Below are positions 1-11,617 of a stretch of DNA of 64,000 nt, in pieces. The position numbers and the translations under genes are program-made. The DNA is taken from NCBI RefSeq assembly GCF_958979055.1, contig NC_084887.1, positions 29,734,044 to 29,798,043 of the forward strand, written 5' to 3'. The notes below the pieces were generated by a model. It was not told the DNA's origin. It searched no databases and was given only the letters and a program-made list of their open reading frames with translations. How positions within the stretch are numbered: position 1 is the stretch's first letter; each line of letters begins with the position of its first letter. This stretch comes from Alnus glutinosa. Lineage: Eukaryota > Streptophyta > Magnoliopsida > Fagales > Betulaceae.

Positions 1-1
1 A

Positions 2-1158
2 GAGTTCAAGTCTAAGAACCTATTTGCAGAAAGGAAGAGGAGGCAGAAGCTCAGTGAAAGGCTTCTGGCACTACGTGCATTAGTGCCTTTCATCACAAAT
101 GTAACCACCCAACATTCTTCTTAATTCTCCTTATATTTCACAGAAGTTGTTTTTTCAACAAGCATTTACCTTCTGATGTAATTTCTTTTGGTTGGTTAAC
201 TAGATGAATAAAGCAACTATTATCGACGATGCCATTTCATACATCCAGGACCTGCAGAGGAATGTGAAGGTTCTTCAAGAACAACTTTCCGAAATCGAAG
301 CCTCGTCTGAAGAGGAAACAAAGCCAAGAAGTGAAGAAACTGAAGCTGCAGACGAGATGAAGAAAAGTGGGATTCAGGTTTACTTATCAACTAGTTGATT
401 AAGTTGTTTGTGTTGAACTCTTAGACACACAACTTGGTGATGACTTTCATTTTGTTGTCATTAGGCAGAGGTTGAGGCCACAAAAATTGTGGAGAACAAA
501 CTTTGGGTAAAAATAGTCTTCGAGAAGAAAAGGGGTGGATTCAATCGACTGATGGAAGCCATGAATGCTATTGGATTTGAACTCGTTGATACAACTGTTA
601 CTACATCTAAAGGAGCAATGCTTGTTTCATCCTGTGTTAAGGTTAGTAAGAGTAAGGTTATAATTATTTGTTTATTTATTTTCATGACAACGTGGAATCA
701 TACCCTTGTCGAATAAACTTCGAATATGCGACTCGCCTGCAAGAACTGTGTATCGATTGAGGCAGGATTCAAACAGCTAATCTCATAATATTAATCAAAC
801 GAATCGACCATTTGAAATAACTCTTACGAGCAAGAACAAGCATTTTTGGTGGCACCTTTCCAATGTTACTTGTAAACAAACAAAAAAACAAAACTTGTTC
901 TCCTTTGTACCTCCATCGTATCAAAACAAACTCATAACTAACTACAACGTCTCAGTAGGACATCCAATGCAATGGTAACAGACATATAACAGAAATAAAA
1001 TCAAAGTACCTCAGTTTCTACATGAACTTTCATAAGTTTTTACAGATCGATAATGTTTATTTATTATTCACTTTTTATAACTTCAGGGAATTTATGGGGA
1101 AAGTCTTCAAGTTCAGCAGACCCAGGAGTTGCTATTAGACATCATTAATGGCATATAA
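2..1158 (+). CDS. DYT1: DYT1-type bHLH transcription factor, 5'-truncated by the window edge
   Basis: Four exons can be joined in phase: 2-100, 204-377, 465-641 and 1087-1158 (stop TAA), giving 173 residues; the N-terminus lies outside the window. Exon 1 encodes the basic region and helix 1 (FKSKNLFAERKRRQKL, then ALRALVPFITN). Exon 2 begins with helix 2 (MNKATIIDDAISYIQDLQ) followed by an acidic linker. Exon 3 encodes an ACT-like dimerisation region (KLWVKIVFEKKRGGF, then GFELVDTTVTTSKGAML), and exon 4 ends LLLDIINGI. This order, the linker motif EMKKSGI and the C-terminal motif match DYSFUNCTIONAL TAPETUM1 (bHLH22) of Arabidopsis, a nuclear regulator of tapetum differentiation. All boundaries are GT-AG and every exon is a whole number of codons. 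The ATG at 204 is an internal methionine, not the start. Orthology is inferred from recall of the family; expression is not shown here. Confidence 0.85.
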
Positions 1159-2299
1159 TTCAGAGAATAACTGATCATCTTCATCTATGTATTCAATTAA
1201 AGGGTCAAGATCCTCTTAAGTTATTTATTTGAATTTCAGAGAATTTGGACAGGTGATTGTGAAAGACCACTTATAGAATCTATTTGACCAAATAAGTGGT
1301 TAGACATCCCAATTTTTATTTGGTCAGGTAAGAACCATAAGCAATCTCTTACAATCACCAACTTGAATTTTCTCAGATTCTAACAGATAATTTAAAATGA
1401 TCCTAATCCTAATTAAAATGGCATTTTTTTTGGTTTCTAGTGTATATCCTCTTAACACTTGTGCTAGCTGCGGAAGCATTTGGAGGTTTGAAAGTAATGG
1501 TTATTATATATTTGGTGCAATTAATGTAATAAGCCAAGACTGTTTCATACACCATTCTTAAATTAATATAGCCACCAGTTTATGAAACAAAGATTTTTCC
1601 AATGAGCAGCTGGCTAAATATTCACAATTTTAGGTTTCAAATCCTATACTATTATATTTTTACAAATTCACATAGCCCTCCATATAAGTGTCATGTGGTA
1701 GACATGGTTGAAGATTGAGAGCCTCTTGAGACGACAGTGGCTCGTGACAGCGAAGGGCCTTCAGAATCAGTGGCAAGCGATAGTCGGTAACTGTGGAAGG
1801 TCGTCTGCTCGTATGAGATGGCGATGAATCGTGACCAATGGTGATGGAGGGCTGCCTAAGACAATAGCGGGCGGTGGCTGGTGACAGCGAAGGTTCGCTG
1901 AATATGATTATGGGTGGTAGGTTGGGCCAAATAGTAGCTGACGCCAAACTATGCTGGGGGCTAGTCGGTCATTGACTAGGCCGAGTGGTAGCCGACGACT
2001 CTCAAGGACGTGGTTGGCCACCAATGGGGAACACGACGAATACGAATTTTTTTTTTTTTTTTTTGAGAGATAACTATTCTTCATTTTAGGGGAATAACTA
2101 CTGTAGAATAGCTATTCGATTCCTATTCCTGTGTACCAAATGTGACATAAGTAACAAAATTTGATAGATAAATTTAATTGTTTAGTGGTTGATGTAGTAA
2201 GTGTCACTTGGACTGCCATGTCAGTCTGTAATTAACTTGTAATAAAAATTGTAGTACACCTAGCAACACATATTTTTAGCAGATACTACGAAAACAGAT

Positions 2300-2368
<69 letters not shown>

Positions 2369-3083
2369 TTGAGCTAGCATGTTAAAGCTTATCATAATCA
2401 ATGAATGAAGATATATGGAGGATATTGTATTATTTGTATACGTGCTGTCCGAAGGAGTAGTTATAAGTGGGCTTGAGGATGTCTGACCGTTGATAGTTAA
2501 GATGTAAAAGATTATAAGCATAGGGAAATTTGCATTCATGAAAAAAAAAACATCCCTAGCTTGAAATAAAAACTGAGTTGGTATGAAGATCAAAAAGCTT
2601 ATAACCTGACTGGTGCTAATGTTAATTACACCACATATGCTAATTATAGAACCCTAAATGGTAGAAAATTTCGGGCAAAGAATCAAAGAGACATAATTGA
2701 ATAATGAGCACTCTGTTTGGCTGCTAAAAAGCAAAATTGAGAAAATGTGTAACAAATGACTTTACAAAATCCAATCTAATCAGGCTGTTTAGTCAATCCC
2801 TCAGCGCACCAAACAGTACAAGCCTGAATTTTCCAATTCTTGCCTCTGGGATTTCTTACCAACCAAACAGAGTAAACGTAATAGAGGAAAGAACAAATTA
2901 ACAATCCCCGAAAAAGTTTGCCCAAAAATTAAGAACCCAGACCCAGAATCAAACCAAAAATTGGAGACCTAATAAAAAATCAGAGAAAAATTGGGTACCT
3001 TGAGGTTTACAAACAGGAGGGTCTTCAAACAGAGAAAGGGAGAGCTGCTTATGAGAAACGCCGATATCAAACAGAATAATAGA
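1159..3083. other. Intergenic, transposon-derived debris
   Basis: No gene is recognised. Positions 1690-2060 are unusually GC-rich and hold degenerate repeats of a GTGACAGCGAAGG-like motif, followed by a poly-T run near 2048 and a terminus-like segment at 2095-2150. The same kind of GC-rich repeat, in inverted orientation, occurs at 44290-44550, so this is probably an eroded mobile element. An AT dinucleotide array follows at 2303-2364. From 2700 to 3080 nothing is recognised. Confidence 0.5.
2303..2364. repeat. (AT)n microsatellite
   Basis: About 62 bases of uninterrupted AT dinucleotide. Comparable arrays occur at 16955-17005, 17030-17059, 52164-52221 and 58202-58244. Confidence 0.95.
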
Positions 3084-3377
3084 GGTGGGTATGAGATTGC
3101 GATTTTGTAAATAATAAGTGTAATTTTAAATCAAATTGCAGAACATAAATCGTTTAGAAATTGCGTTTTAAAAAATTGCGATTTGAAAACGCAGAAAATT
3201 TGTTTTTTTCAAATCGCAAGTAAGATGATGCTTTTTTGAAAACGCAAAAATTTAAAGGCTAAACTGCAATTTTGCCAAACCCTTAACTGCGTTTTTAAAT
3301 ATCACTTTTTTTAAATCGCTCATTTTAAAATTGTTATTTTAAATTGCACTTTTTGAAATCGTAAATCCAAACAGACC
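3084..3377 (-). mobile_element. MITE, family with CGATTT-rich arms, copy 1
   Basis: About 294 bp of AT-rich sequence built from repeated AATCGC/GCGATTT words. It has imperfect terminal inverted repeats (GGTGGGTATGAGATTGCGAT at the left; the reverse complement of the right end reads GGTCTGTTTGGATTTACGAT). The reverse complement of this element matches copies at 24012-24297 and about 56751-57023 in word order. The TGTTTGG-type terminus resembles Tourist/Harbinger or Mutator MITEs, but no clean target duplication is visible, so the superfamily is open. Confidence 0.7.
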
Positions 3378-4333
3378 TTAAGCCCTAAAGATGGATCGTT
3401 CACGCTGATATCCTTCGCTGGCAGCTATAGAAAAAGTTCTTCCTGAGTCAAACCCTCCAACCCTTTAAGCCCACCAAAGAAATAATTTTTTTTTTCCCCT
3501 CAATAGCACTTTTTGCAAGTTAAATCTTGAATTCACATAATTTTAAAAAATATACAGTGTATTTAAAATTTTAGTGGATCATGATCATGAATATGAATGA
3601 ACGTCATATTTGCTTGAAATTTGGAATGATGAAAGGTTTTTCACCAATTTAATTCATCTCCACATGATGCTGATCATTTTTTCAAAATGCGTGCTATTAT
3701 TTCATTTGATAACAGAACTTTGAAATTTAATTATCTTCTTAGATAGAAAAAAAAAATATATATATATATATATATGAAAAAGAAAAAAGAAAAAGGTGTT
3801 GTTAATTTCATTAGTGGAAAGGAAGGGCAAGAAAGAGAAAAAGAATGAGAAAGGTCTTCTAGCTCACATACAGCTAAGAAGATATGAATCATATGATGAT
3901 GTATTGCTTCTGAAAAAGCAACTTTAATACCACGCGATTTTAAATATATATGCAATAAAATGAACTTTTTTAAAATAATAATAATAATAATAAGAGGAAC
4001 TTTAATACTCACGTCATTGCTGGAAATGCTCAAAAATTAGAAGAAAATAAGAAAAAGATGTGATAGATGAGTTTGGTAAGAATAAGGTGGAGATATTTGC
4101 TAACAAAAAAAATAAAATAAAATAAAATCTTGAAAGTTTAAATTCATCCCCAAGTATTAATATGAGACTACTTCTTAAGGTGCCAAAGTTGTCATCTTAT
4201 CCATCAACTACATGTCACTTTTCTTTGGGTCCATGCATGTTACTTTTGTTTTGTGTTATTACCTTAACTTATACAGAGCATCTTTAACATATGTTCTAAA
4301 TTTTTCATATTGGGTATATTTAGTTAACATAAA
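3378..4333. other. Intergenic, nothing recognised
   Basis: AT-rich sequence with a short (TA)n run near 3757-3774, an (AAT)n run near 3977-3992 and purine-rich tracts. No open frame here resembles a known family. Confidence 0.5.
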
Positions 4334-4341
4334 GTAAAAAT

Positions 4342-5093
4342 TAGGGGTGTACAACTGGCCGGTTGCGGTAGCGGTTATTAGCCGTGGCGGTTATTCCTAT
4401 TTTAATAACCGCTACCGCAATCAGTAGGCCGGTTGTAATTTTTACCAACCGTCGGCTATCCGGTTATTTTAACCATGTTATTAACCGGATAACCGGTTTT
4501 AATGTATTGTTAAATATTTTCAATTTTTTTTTTTTAAATCTAATTTGGAATTATTGTTACATTATTTTCTATCCTTCCATGTTTTATTTAAATCACTAAC
4601 TTGTCACAAACTTACCAAGTAGGAACATTAACATCCTGACGCGTAAGCTGCAAGGACATAGTCATACAGCAATAAATAATTGCAAACAAAGGGCAATCCA
4701 AGTGATTTTACGAACACAGTCAAAAGCCTCACAGAGGCATGGAGCGCTTTATTGGGGGGTTTTTACCTTCTTTGACTCTCCTTTATGTAACAACCCAGAA
4801 CCCTCAAAGATGCGCGCTAAAAGGCAGGAATGGCTCAGTGCCTCCTTCATGTAGCTTAATTGGAAGGAGGGTCAGAATTCAAAAAAGCACTTCTTATATA
4901 TATATGTAACCGGTTACCGGTTATTAACCGGTTTGTTAGAATGCAATAACCGGTACGATAACCACAATCGGGTACCCAGTTATTCTATTGCGGTTATTTT
5001 TAATTTTCTAATTTTTTCAGTTAGCGGTTGTTGTTGGTTATTAGCGGTTATTGGTTATTTCCGATTAATAACCGTCCCGCTTGTACACTCTTA
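4342..5093. mobile_element. Non-autonomous hAT-type element, 752 bp
   Basis: The termini are inverted repeats (left TAGGGGTGTACAA; right end reverse-complemented TAAGAGTGTACAA) and are flanked by an exact 8-bp direct repeat GTAAAAAT at 4334-4341 and 5094-5101. An 8-bp target duplication with a GGGGTG-type terminus is characteristic of hAT elements. The subterminal 200 bp on each side are dense in ACCGG, AACCGC and GCGGTTAT words, likely transposase-binding repeats. The central part (about 4600-4890) is compositionally different, less repetitive and may be captured host DNA. No transposase is encoded. Confidence 0.88.
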
Positions 5094-5101
5094 GTAAAAA
5101 T

Positions 5102-8100
5102 TACGCCCATCAACTTATTTTCTTCTTATCTAAAATACAAATTTTGTTTTTTGATTAGTTATTTTTATGCAAGCATTATATCTTATGTATTTTTTTTAAT
5201 CATTTCTCTCTTTCTCTTTCTTTTTATTTTTTTATAATTATTTCTCTCTTTTCTTTTTTAGTGGTTTAAGAAAAAAAAAATACTGAAAAATAATATTTAA
5301 AGAAAATAAAATAAAAAATTTATTAGAGTTTATATTAAAGTGTTTTTTTATTAGCTAAAATGCACATTATTGTTTTAGAGGTCCATTAAAGAAAATCTCA
5401 TTCGAACCTGCGCCGTTGTGATCCCACCTGTCGCGTGTGCCAATCAGAAAGCTCTCACACCGGCCGCCTCCGTATCTCTCTCTCTCTCTCTCAGACGCAC
5501 AGGTACACGCTCACAAAATCAACCTGGGTCCCAGTCGAACCCCATTTTAGAATTTTATTTATTAATTATTATAGTTACGTAATCCTATATTCAAGACTTT
5601 TATCCCTTTTTATTTTTTATATGAAGTGATTTAAAAGTCTTTGTGACATGTTGGCATGTTGGAATAAGAGGAAGATAAAAGAAGAGAATAAGAGTCGTGC
5701 ATGTGTCTTGTTTCCAATTTTACTGCTCAAAATCGGAGCTTTCAGGAAAAGCAGCCCTTTGCCTTTTGTAGAATCTGTATGTTCACTCATGTCTTCTTTG
5801 TCTTTTCACTGTTGGCGGCATACAACTTGTTACTTGTTTGTCGCGATTCTCCTCATTGTGGATGTCAGGATGTCAGTCATGTGACTCTTTGTATGTATTC
5901 ATCTTAATCTTTGCCACCAGGCTAGTTGGAAGCTTCCTATGGATATTTATACCACCCTTTAGTATTATCTGACTCCCAATAAACTCATTTACCAACTTGC
6001 ATTATTATTGTATGGCTTTGGTTTGTTCACACGATGCCTTGGTGGGATTTGCGATCACTTTCCTGTTTCGGGATCGTTCGGGTTAGTGGGTTTTTAAGTT
6101 TGTTAAATTTCTAGCTCTTGAAATTGGTGTTTGAATTCATTTTACTGAATTGTGTAGGTTGAGGGTTTTTGGGCTTTGCCTGTTTTTAATGTCGTTGCCG
6201 TTGCTCTTGCTGTGGCGATGGGCGATTTGTTCTTTTCTTTTCTTTTTTTCTTTTTTCTTTTTTTTTTTTCTGGGTGGGGGGAGGACTGGTTTGTAACTTT
6301 GGCTGTGAAATGGATGATTGTTTCATGGCTCATTTTTGGATTTATCTATTGGAAGCTGAATTTAATATGCAGGTGATAGCTAATTTGGGGAATGAATTGT
6401 TTCGAGAGTTACTTCAATGTGATTTTTTTTTTCACAGCACATTCATATCCATTAACATTCATTCATTATATACCTTTTACAGTTGATTGTCTAATATGCT
6501 TACCACTATTGAGCCTTTTACACCACGTAATTCGCATGATTTTTGGGAATCCCAGATTGAACTCATCATAGCCTACTCCCAGTTACTTGGGTTGGTCCGC
6601 GGAACCCCTCTTTCATCATTCAGTGTTATCTAGAGTCTTCGATGCCTTCCTTTGTATGCTGGTGAATCAACCAACTTCATAGCTGTTAATCTAGAGTTAT
6701 CGTGAGGAATCTTGTTAGGGTTTAGGCTTTTAGCTTGTTGAATTAGTTTCATCGATCATGGAGGATGGTTACGGGTTACCTGTGCTTGATAGTGTACTAT
6801 GATATGCTTTAAAGTGTTGATTACTTTCATATGTTTTATGTAAGTTTAATCCTTATTTGACCTCATGTTTTCTTCTTCAGCAAAGTCTAATAAAACAAAA
6901 GAAGCTGATCTTTATTGGATCAGACTGTACATTTTCTTTGCGTTGGAATTCTAATAAATGGGTTACATATGTAAATCAGTTGATATCAGTTAACACGTGC
7001 CTTTTGTGTTTTTATCCTTTCAAAGATATTCGCTCGCTGTCTAAATATTTCCATGTCGAATTAAAGCTGAATTTGAAGTCTTTCTTTTGTTTCATCATTG
7101 TTTCTTGCTGTTTTCATGCCTCCTTGAGGTTTCCTTTGAGAATTATTCATTCAATAGGGTTCTCCAAAATCCTTGTAGAAGCAATTCTGAACCCTAGGCC
7201 TGCTTCATAGGTATATTGTAGATCAAGTATCAAGTTTGCACTTCTAAACTGCCAGATACAAAGTAAATTAGTTTTGACGTAATTTATACATGCATTCGAT
7301 GAGTCTTGAGCCCATAATCTCACCCACAGGTCAGATTTGGTTTTCTAGTTGGGGCAATTATTTTTCAAAGGTAGATGTAGTTAGGATAGATTTGCAACTT
7401 TCTTAACTGCCCTTTCAAAAAATTACTTATGTTAGGTGATCAACATCTCCTAGAAGGTCCTATTTTTTTTTTTTTTTTTTGATTTGATAAAACAAAGAAG
7501 GTCCTATTAAGTCAGCCATGTAGGATGTGATGTGAAGTCTTGAATTTAAAGTCTTCTTTTCAAGATTAGAACCAAGTTAATTTGGGGTTCTATTGATATG
7601 TATTCCGAAGGTTAACTTGTTGGGATTGTCTAGGATGTATTGCGCAAGAGGTCCAAGATTTCTGTGGTTACTAGTGATTGGTTTCCTCCCAGTGACTTTC
7701 CTTTGATAGAACACAAGAACGAAGAGGTATGTATTTATCTGTCCTAAATATGCATTTGAATGAGACTTGGGCTTGCAGAATTTCAATCTGCATATTTTAT
7801 GGTGGAGCAGCTTTAACTTGTTTGTTCAGTCCAAGAACTAGTGGAACTTTTATTCCCATGATTGACTTATGGTGAAGTGATGTAGGATTTTTTTTGTCTT
7901 CCGTATAATTTTTACTGTGTCAATTGTTGCAGATGTGCTGTTGCTTTTCAAGCTCACATCTGCTCCTTTTTGGCTCTACATCTTGCTCTATTAACAAGTA
8001 ATAACATATTATTTTTTATTTTTAATTTTTTTTAATATTGACGCTTCACCACATGCATGAGGCCATAGGATGTCTTCTTATTCTATCTGTTTTTTTTTTT

Positions 8101-8194
8101 TTTTTGTTAAAAAAACTACTTTTTTGAGGTATAGAACTGTGTGCATGGCCTGTTTTATAGTTCTCTTGCGAATTCTAGCCATCCTAGAGGGCCT

Positions 8195-8235
<41 letters not shown>

Positions 8236-8725
8236 CCTTTTATTTTTTAAATATCTTCCTATTCAATGACATTACATGAGGAAATGCGTGACAGTGTAAA
8301 TGGCCCTTTCTTGTTAGTCACATTTTCATTGATTTTGTTTACTGTGCTACTCATTTGTGCTCATATAAGCAACATATTAATAGACAGCATATTAAGTGTC
8401 CTAAAGTTGCATTAAAATGACAAATTTTCACAGATGTTTTCAATTTCTGATACATTCTCAAACAATGACACTTGCATCAAAGTTTTTTCTTTTTGCATGT
8501 AATGTTTATATAAATGATTATGTACTTTTTTTTTTTTTTTTTTTTTGACAATAAATGATTATATACTTAATTGTAGTAGGATGTGCATTCCCAAACACTG
8601 CTGTTACAATTTTAGATACTTAAATTATTTCAAACATGAATCATTGTGGCACATGGAACAAGAACCAGAGTTTGGCATGCCATTTAGCCGATAAAGTAGA
8701 GTGATGGAAGTAGGATTTTAATTAA
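5102..8725. other. Long gap upstream of the LPP gene
   Basis: No coding family is recognised. A CT-rich stretch lies at 5478-5492 and long poly-T runs occur near 6230-6270, 7463-7481, 8091-8105 and 8199-8236. The segment about 5950-6180 and 6700-6780 looks less repetitive and could contain untranslated leader exons of the downstream LPP gene, whose first coding exon is preceded by a splice acceptor, but no boundary can be proved from sequence alone. Confidence 0.4.
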
Positions 8726-9961
8726 GTGCAAAATACACCCACACCCTTTGTGGTTTGATGGTGTTCTATTGAGACTTGTTGGGTTTTAATGTTTTCTAAT
8801 GACACCCTAACTGTTCAAAAAAGCTAGTTCCATCCTGTTTCCATTTAAATCACTAACGGAAATAAGTCCCATGAGGGACACATGATTTATGAACTACTAC
8901 TATCATGTCATGTGGGCAGTAAATTTATATATGTTCTAGATATTTTGTCACTCTTAAATAGGAAGAAACCCCTAAATATATGAATTAGCAGACAAAAGAG
9001 AGAACAATTATCAATCTTCCCATCCAACTGATTGATAGATTGAACCCCCAACCAGCCACCGCCTCTTGTTCCTTCGCTTCTTTCTCTCCCTCTCTCCTCT
9101 TTCTTCTAACCTGGACCAATCACTTTCTTTCCCCACCCATCAAAACCACCAAAATATTTTCCAGATATATGCGTTCCTCAGTTTAATCTTGCAAACCATG
9201 AGTTTGAGTTGTTTAAATAACATGGATTTTATTTGGACGAGCTTGCTGCAGTGGCATCTGCAGCCTTGTATATTTCATTTGGGGTGAAAGAATTTGAGAA
9301 GAAATCGAACATACCAAAAAGAAACCAAAGACTTGTAGATCTATGTTATAGCTCTTTGTTTTGGTAGGTCTTTGATGAGATTGAGTTTTAATAAGCAGAG
9401 CAAAGGGGTTGGCAGAGGATATTGTGCTGCAGCCACCATGGCTTGGCTTCTTTCACTACGAGATCTTCATGCACAAAGAGGGATATTTTTGCTTTCTTGT
9501 GCTTCAAGCTAGTGGGTTTGGTAAAGAAAAAGTCTTACATGAACCTTTGGGTGGTCACTGTGGATTAGAGGTGGTGATTGGAGGGTAGATAGTGGTGGAG
9601 CTTTAGGGTATGGAGGAGGATTTGATAGTGCAGGGCTGAGTGGTTCGGCAATCAAGAAGCTTTTGTTTTTCTTTTCTTTTCTATATTCAGTTTTATTTTT
9701 AAAATATCAAATGCTAATAGAAATAACAAGATGCTGTTAAAAAATTATGAAAGTTACTGGCCATATGGCATGATAATGTTGGTTAATAAATCATGGGCTC
9801 CTTGTGTGACTTATTTCTATTTGTGATTTCAATGGAAAGAGGATGGAAGGAGTTGATTAGAACAGTTTGATACCAAAAATAGTGTGATTAACAAAATTGA
9901 AAACTTGAAGGAGTTCAATAGAACATTGTCGAACCACAAGGGATGTTGGTGCATATTACCC
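8726..9961. mobile_element. Mutator-like element with about 210-bp terminal inverted repeats
   Basis: The left arm (about 8726-8930) and the reverse complement of the right arm (about 9755-9961) align along their whole length, sharing blocks such as TTGTGGTT, TGTTCTATTGA, TTCCATCCT and TCATGATTTAT-like words. Long arms with a CACC...CCCTTGTGGTT terminus resemble plant MULE termini. The flanks TAATTAAGT and TATATAACT agree at 6 of 9 positions, so the target duplication is doubtful. The interior (8950-9740) includes CT-rich, leader-like sequence and no transposase, so this is non-autonomous. Confidence 0.65.
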
Positions 9962-10004
9962 TATATAACTTTTATATATTGCTTCATTAGAATTTACTCC
10001 ATTG

Positions 10005-10558
10005 TGGAGCAAGGGCTTTCTTTGCTTGGTCGGCCGCTTTAGATAAGATCTTCACTTTGGATAACTTAAGGTAGTGGCATATCATTGTGGTTGATTAGTG
10101 CTGTTTGTGTAAGAAAAGTGGAGAAATCGTCGACCGTTTTTTACTCCACTACGAGTTAGCTAGTGCATTATGGAACTTTATCTTTGGCTTGTTCAGCTTA
10201 GTGTGGGTCATGCCTCATCAAGTGAGAGATCTCTTCGCTTGTTGGAGAGAAGTTTGGTAGCCTTCAAAGTGAAGCTGTCTGGAAGATGATTCCGCTATGC
10301 TTAATGTGGTGTACTTGGAGAGAAAGAAATGACCAGAACTTTGAAGAGTGAGAGAGGATGGTGATAGAGTTTTAGGCCTTCTTTTTTAACTCCCTTTTCC
10401 ATTGGATGGCTGCCTATGATTGTTTCCATATTTCTAGTTTCTATGCTTTTTTTGATCTTTTTTTCTTTTTCTAGTTTGGTGTTTCTCTTGTATACATCCT
10501 GTGTACTTGGGTGTGCCCTTTGGTTTTAATGAAATTCAATTACTTATCAACAAAAGAA
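10005..10558 (+). mobile_element. LINE relic: reverse-transcriptase zinc-binding domain and 3' end
   Basis: Translation with frameshifts and stops gives FFAWSAALDKIFTLDNLR, then HYELASALWNFIFGLFSLVW, ACWREVW and WCTWRERN-like text. This is the zf-RVT region found downstream of the reverse transcriptase in plant L1-type LINEs. It is 5'-truncated and followed by a short 3' tail near 10540. It is a dead fragment upstream of the LPP coding exons. Confidence 0.8.
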
Positions 10559-11145
10559 TATATTATGTGATCGGGTAGTCTTAAGACTTTTTTTAATCCT
10601 CTTTTGGCTCAAAACTTCATAATCTATTCAAGAATTTTATAGTAGTTATTATACATCCACCTAAAAGGGCAAATATTTCATAAAAATAGAAAGAGATTTC
10701 TGGTGCAACAAAACCTGTGTATTGTACAAAAGTGATACACACAAAAATAGCACGGAAATGATGAGGAAATATTAAACTTGTATTTAATGATCAAAGGACC
10801 ATAGAATTATCCATGTATCTCGGTTTCATATTTATGTTAAATATCCTAAAGCATTTTATCAAATGTTAGACAGCAATACGGATCTGTAGTACATTGTAGA
10901 TCATTTGACCGTGATTCTGTTTGATAAGCATGTGTTGCATGTCTACAAATTCTTATTCACCTTATCTGTTTAGCTTTTCCTAAATTAATTTTTCAATTTT
11001 ATGATGCCTCTTATATCAGCTCCTTTTTTTTTCTTCCCAATGAATTCCTTCAATTCACACTGCTTGTTTGCATTTTGGCTTTATTTTTTTTAATAGCCGT
11101 TGTTTCTTATGATGTTTCATCTTTCGTGCTATAGATTCCGACAGT

Positions 11146-11251
11146 GATGAGAAGGCTTTGTATTCTGTTTTTCGATGATTAGATTTATTCAGTTTTGTTG
11201 GCAAGCTGCACTTCTTGAGCTCCTTATTCCGTTTAATTAGGGACATCTATG
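11146..11251 (+). pseudogene. Decayed duplicate of LPP exon 2 plus end of intron 1
   Basis: About 105 bp here aligns with 11907-12010, which is the end of LPP intron 1 and the start of exon 2. The shared block begins GATGAGAAGGCTTTGT and continues through TTAGATTTATTCA, TGTTGGCAA-like, CCGT and CATCTATG-like words, at roughly 70-75 percent identity by eye. The copy keeps the TTAG acceptor equivalent but its reading frame is broken. No duplicate of exon 1 or exon 3 is seen beside it, so only a short internal segment was copied. Confidence 0.65.
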
Positions 11252-11617
11252 TTTTTATTATTATAATTGCTATCTGTAATCTTCTATGCCTGCCTTTTAC
11301 GGAGTCAAATCGTATTGTTTTGGGCTGCAAAACTATATTTTCTTTCCTCTGAAATACTAATCTAATATATACACGTGTAGGTATAGGTATATGATAGGTT
11401 TGCCTAATAATCGTTGATGTAGAAGTGTATTCAGAAATACAGAATGAAAATACGTGCAAGAGCACTTGATTAGGATTTCGCTTCTTGCTTGGGGTTGTTC
11501 TCATTTTTTCACCATAGACCAAACGTATCATTATTGGTGTTCTATCAGAAGGAACTAACATTCTGATATCAAATTACTCAAAAATCTCATCATGGTTTGT
11601 ATGTATGACAGGAAAGA

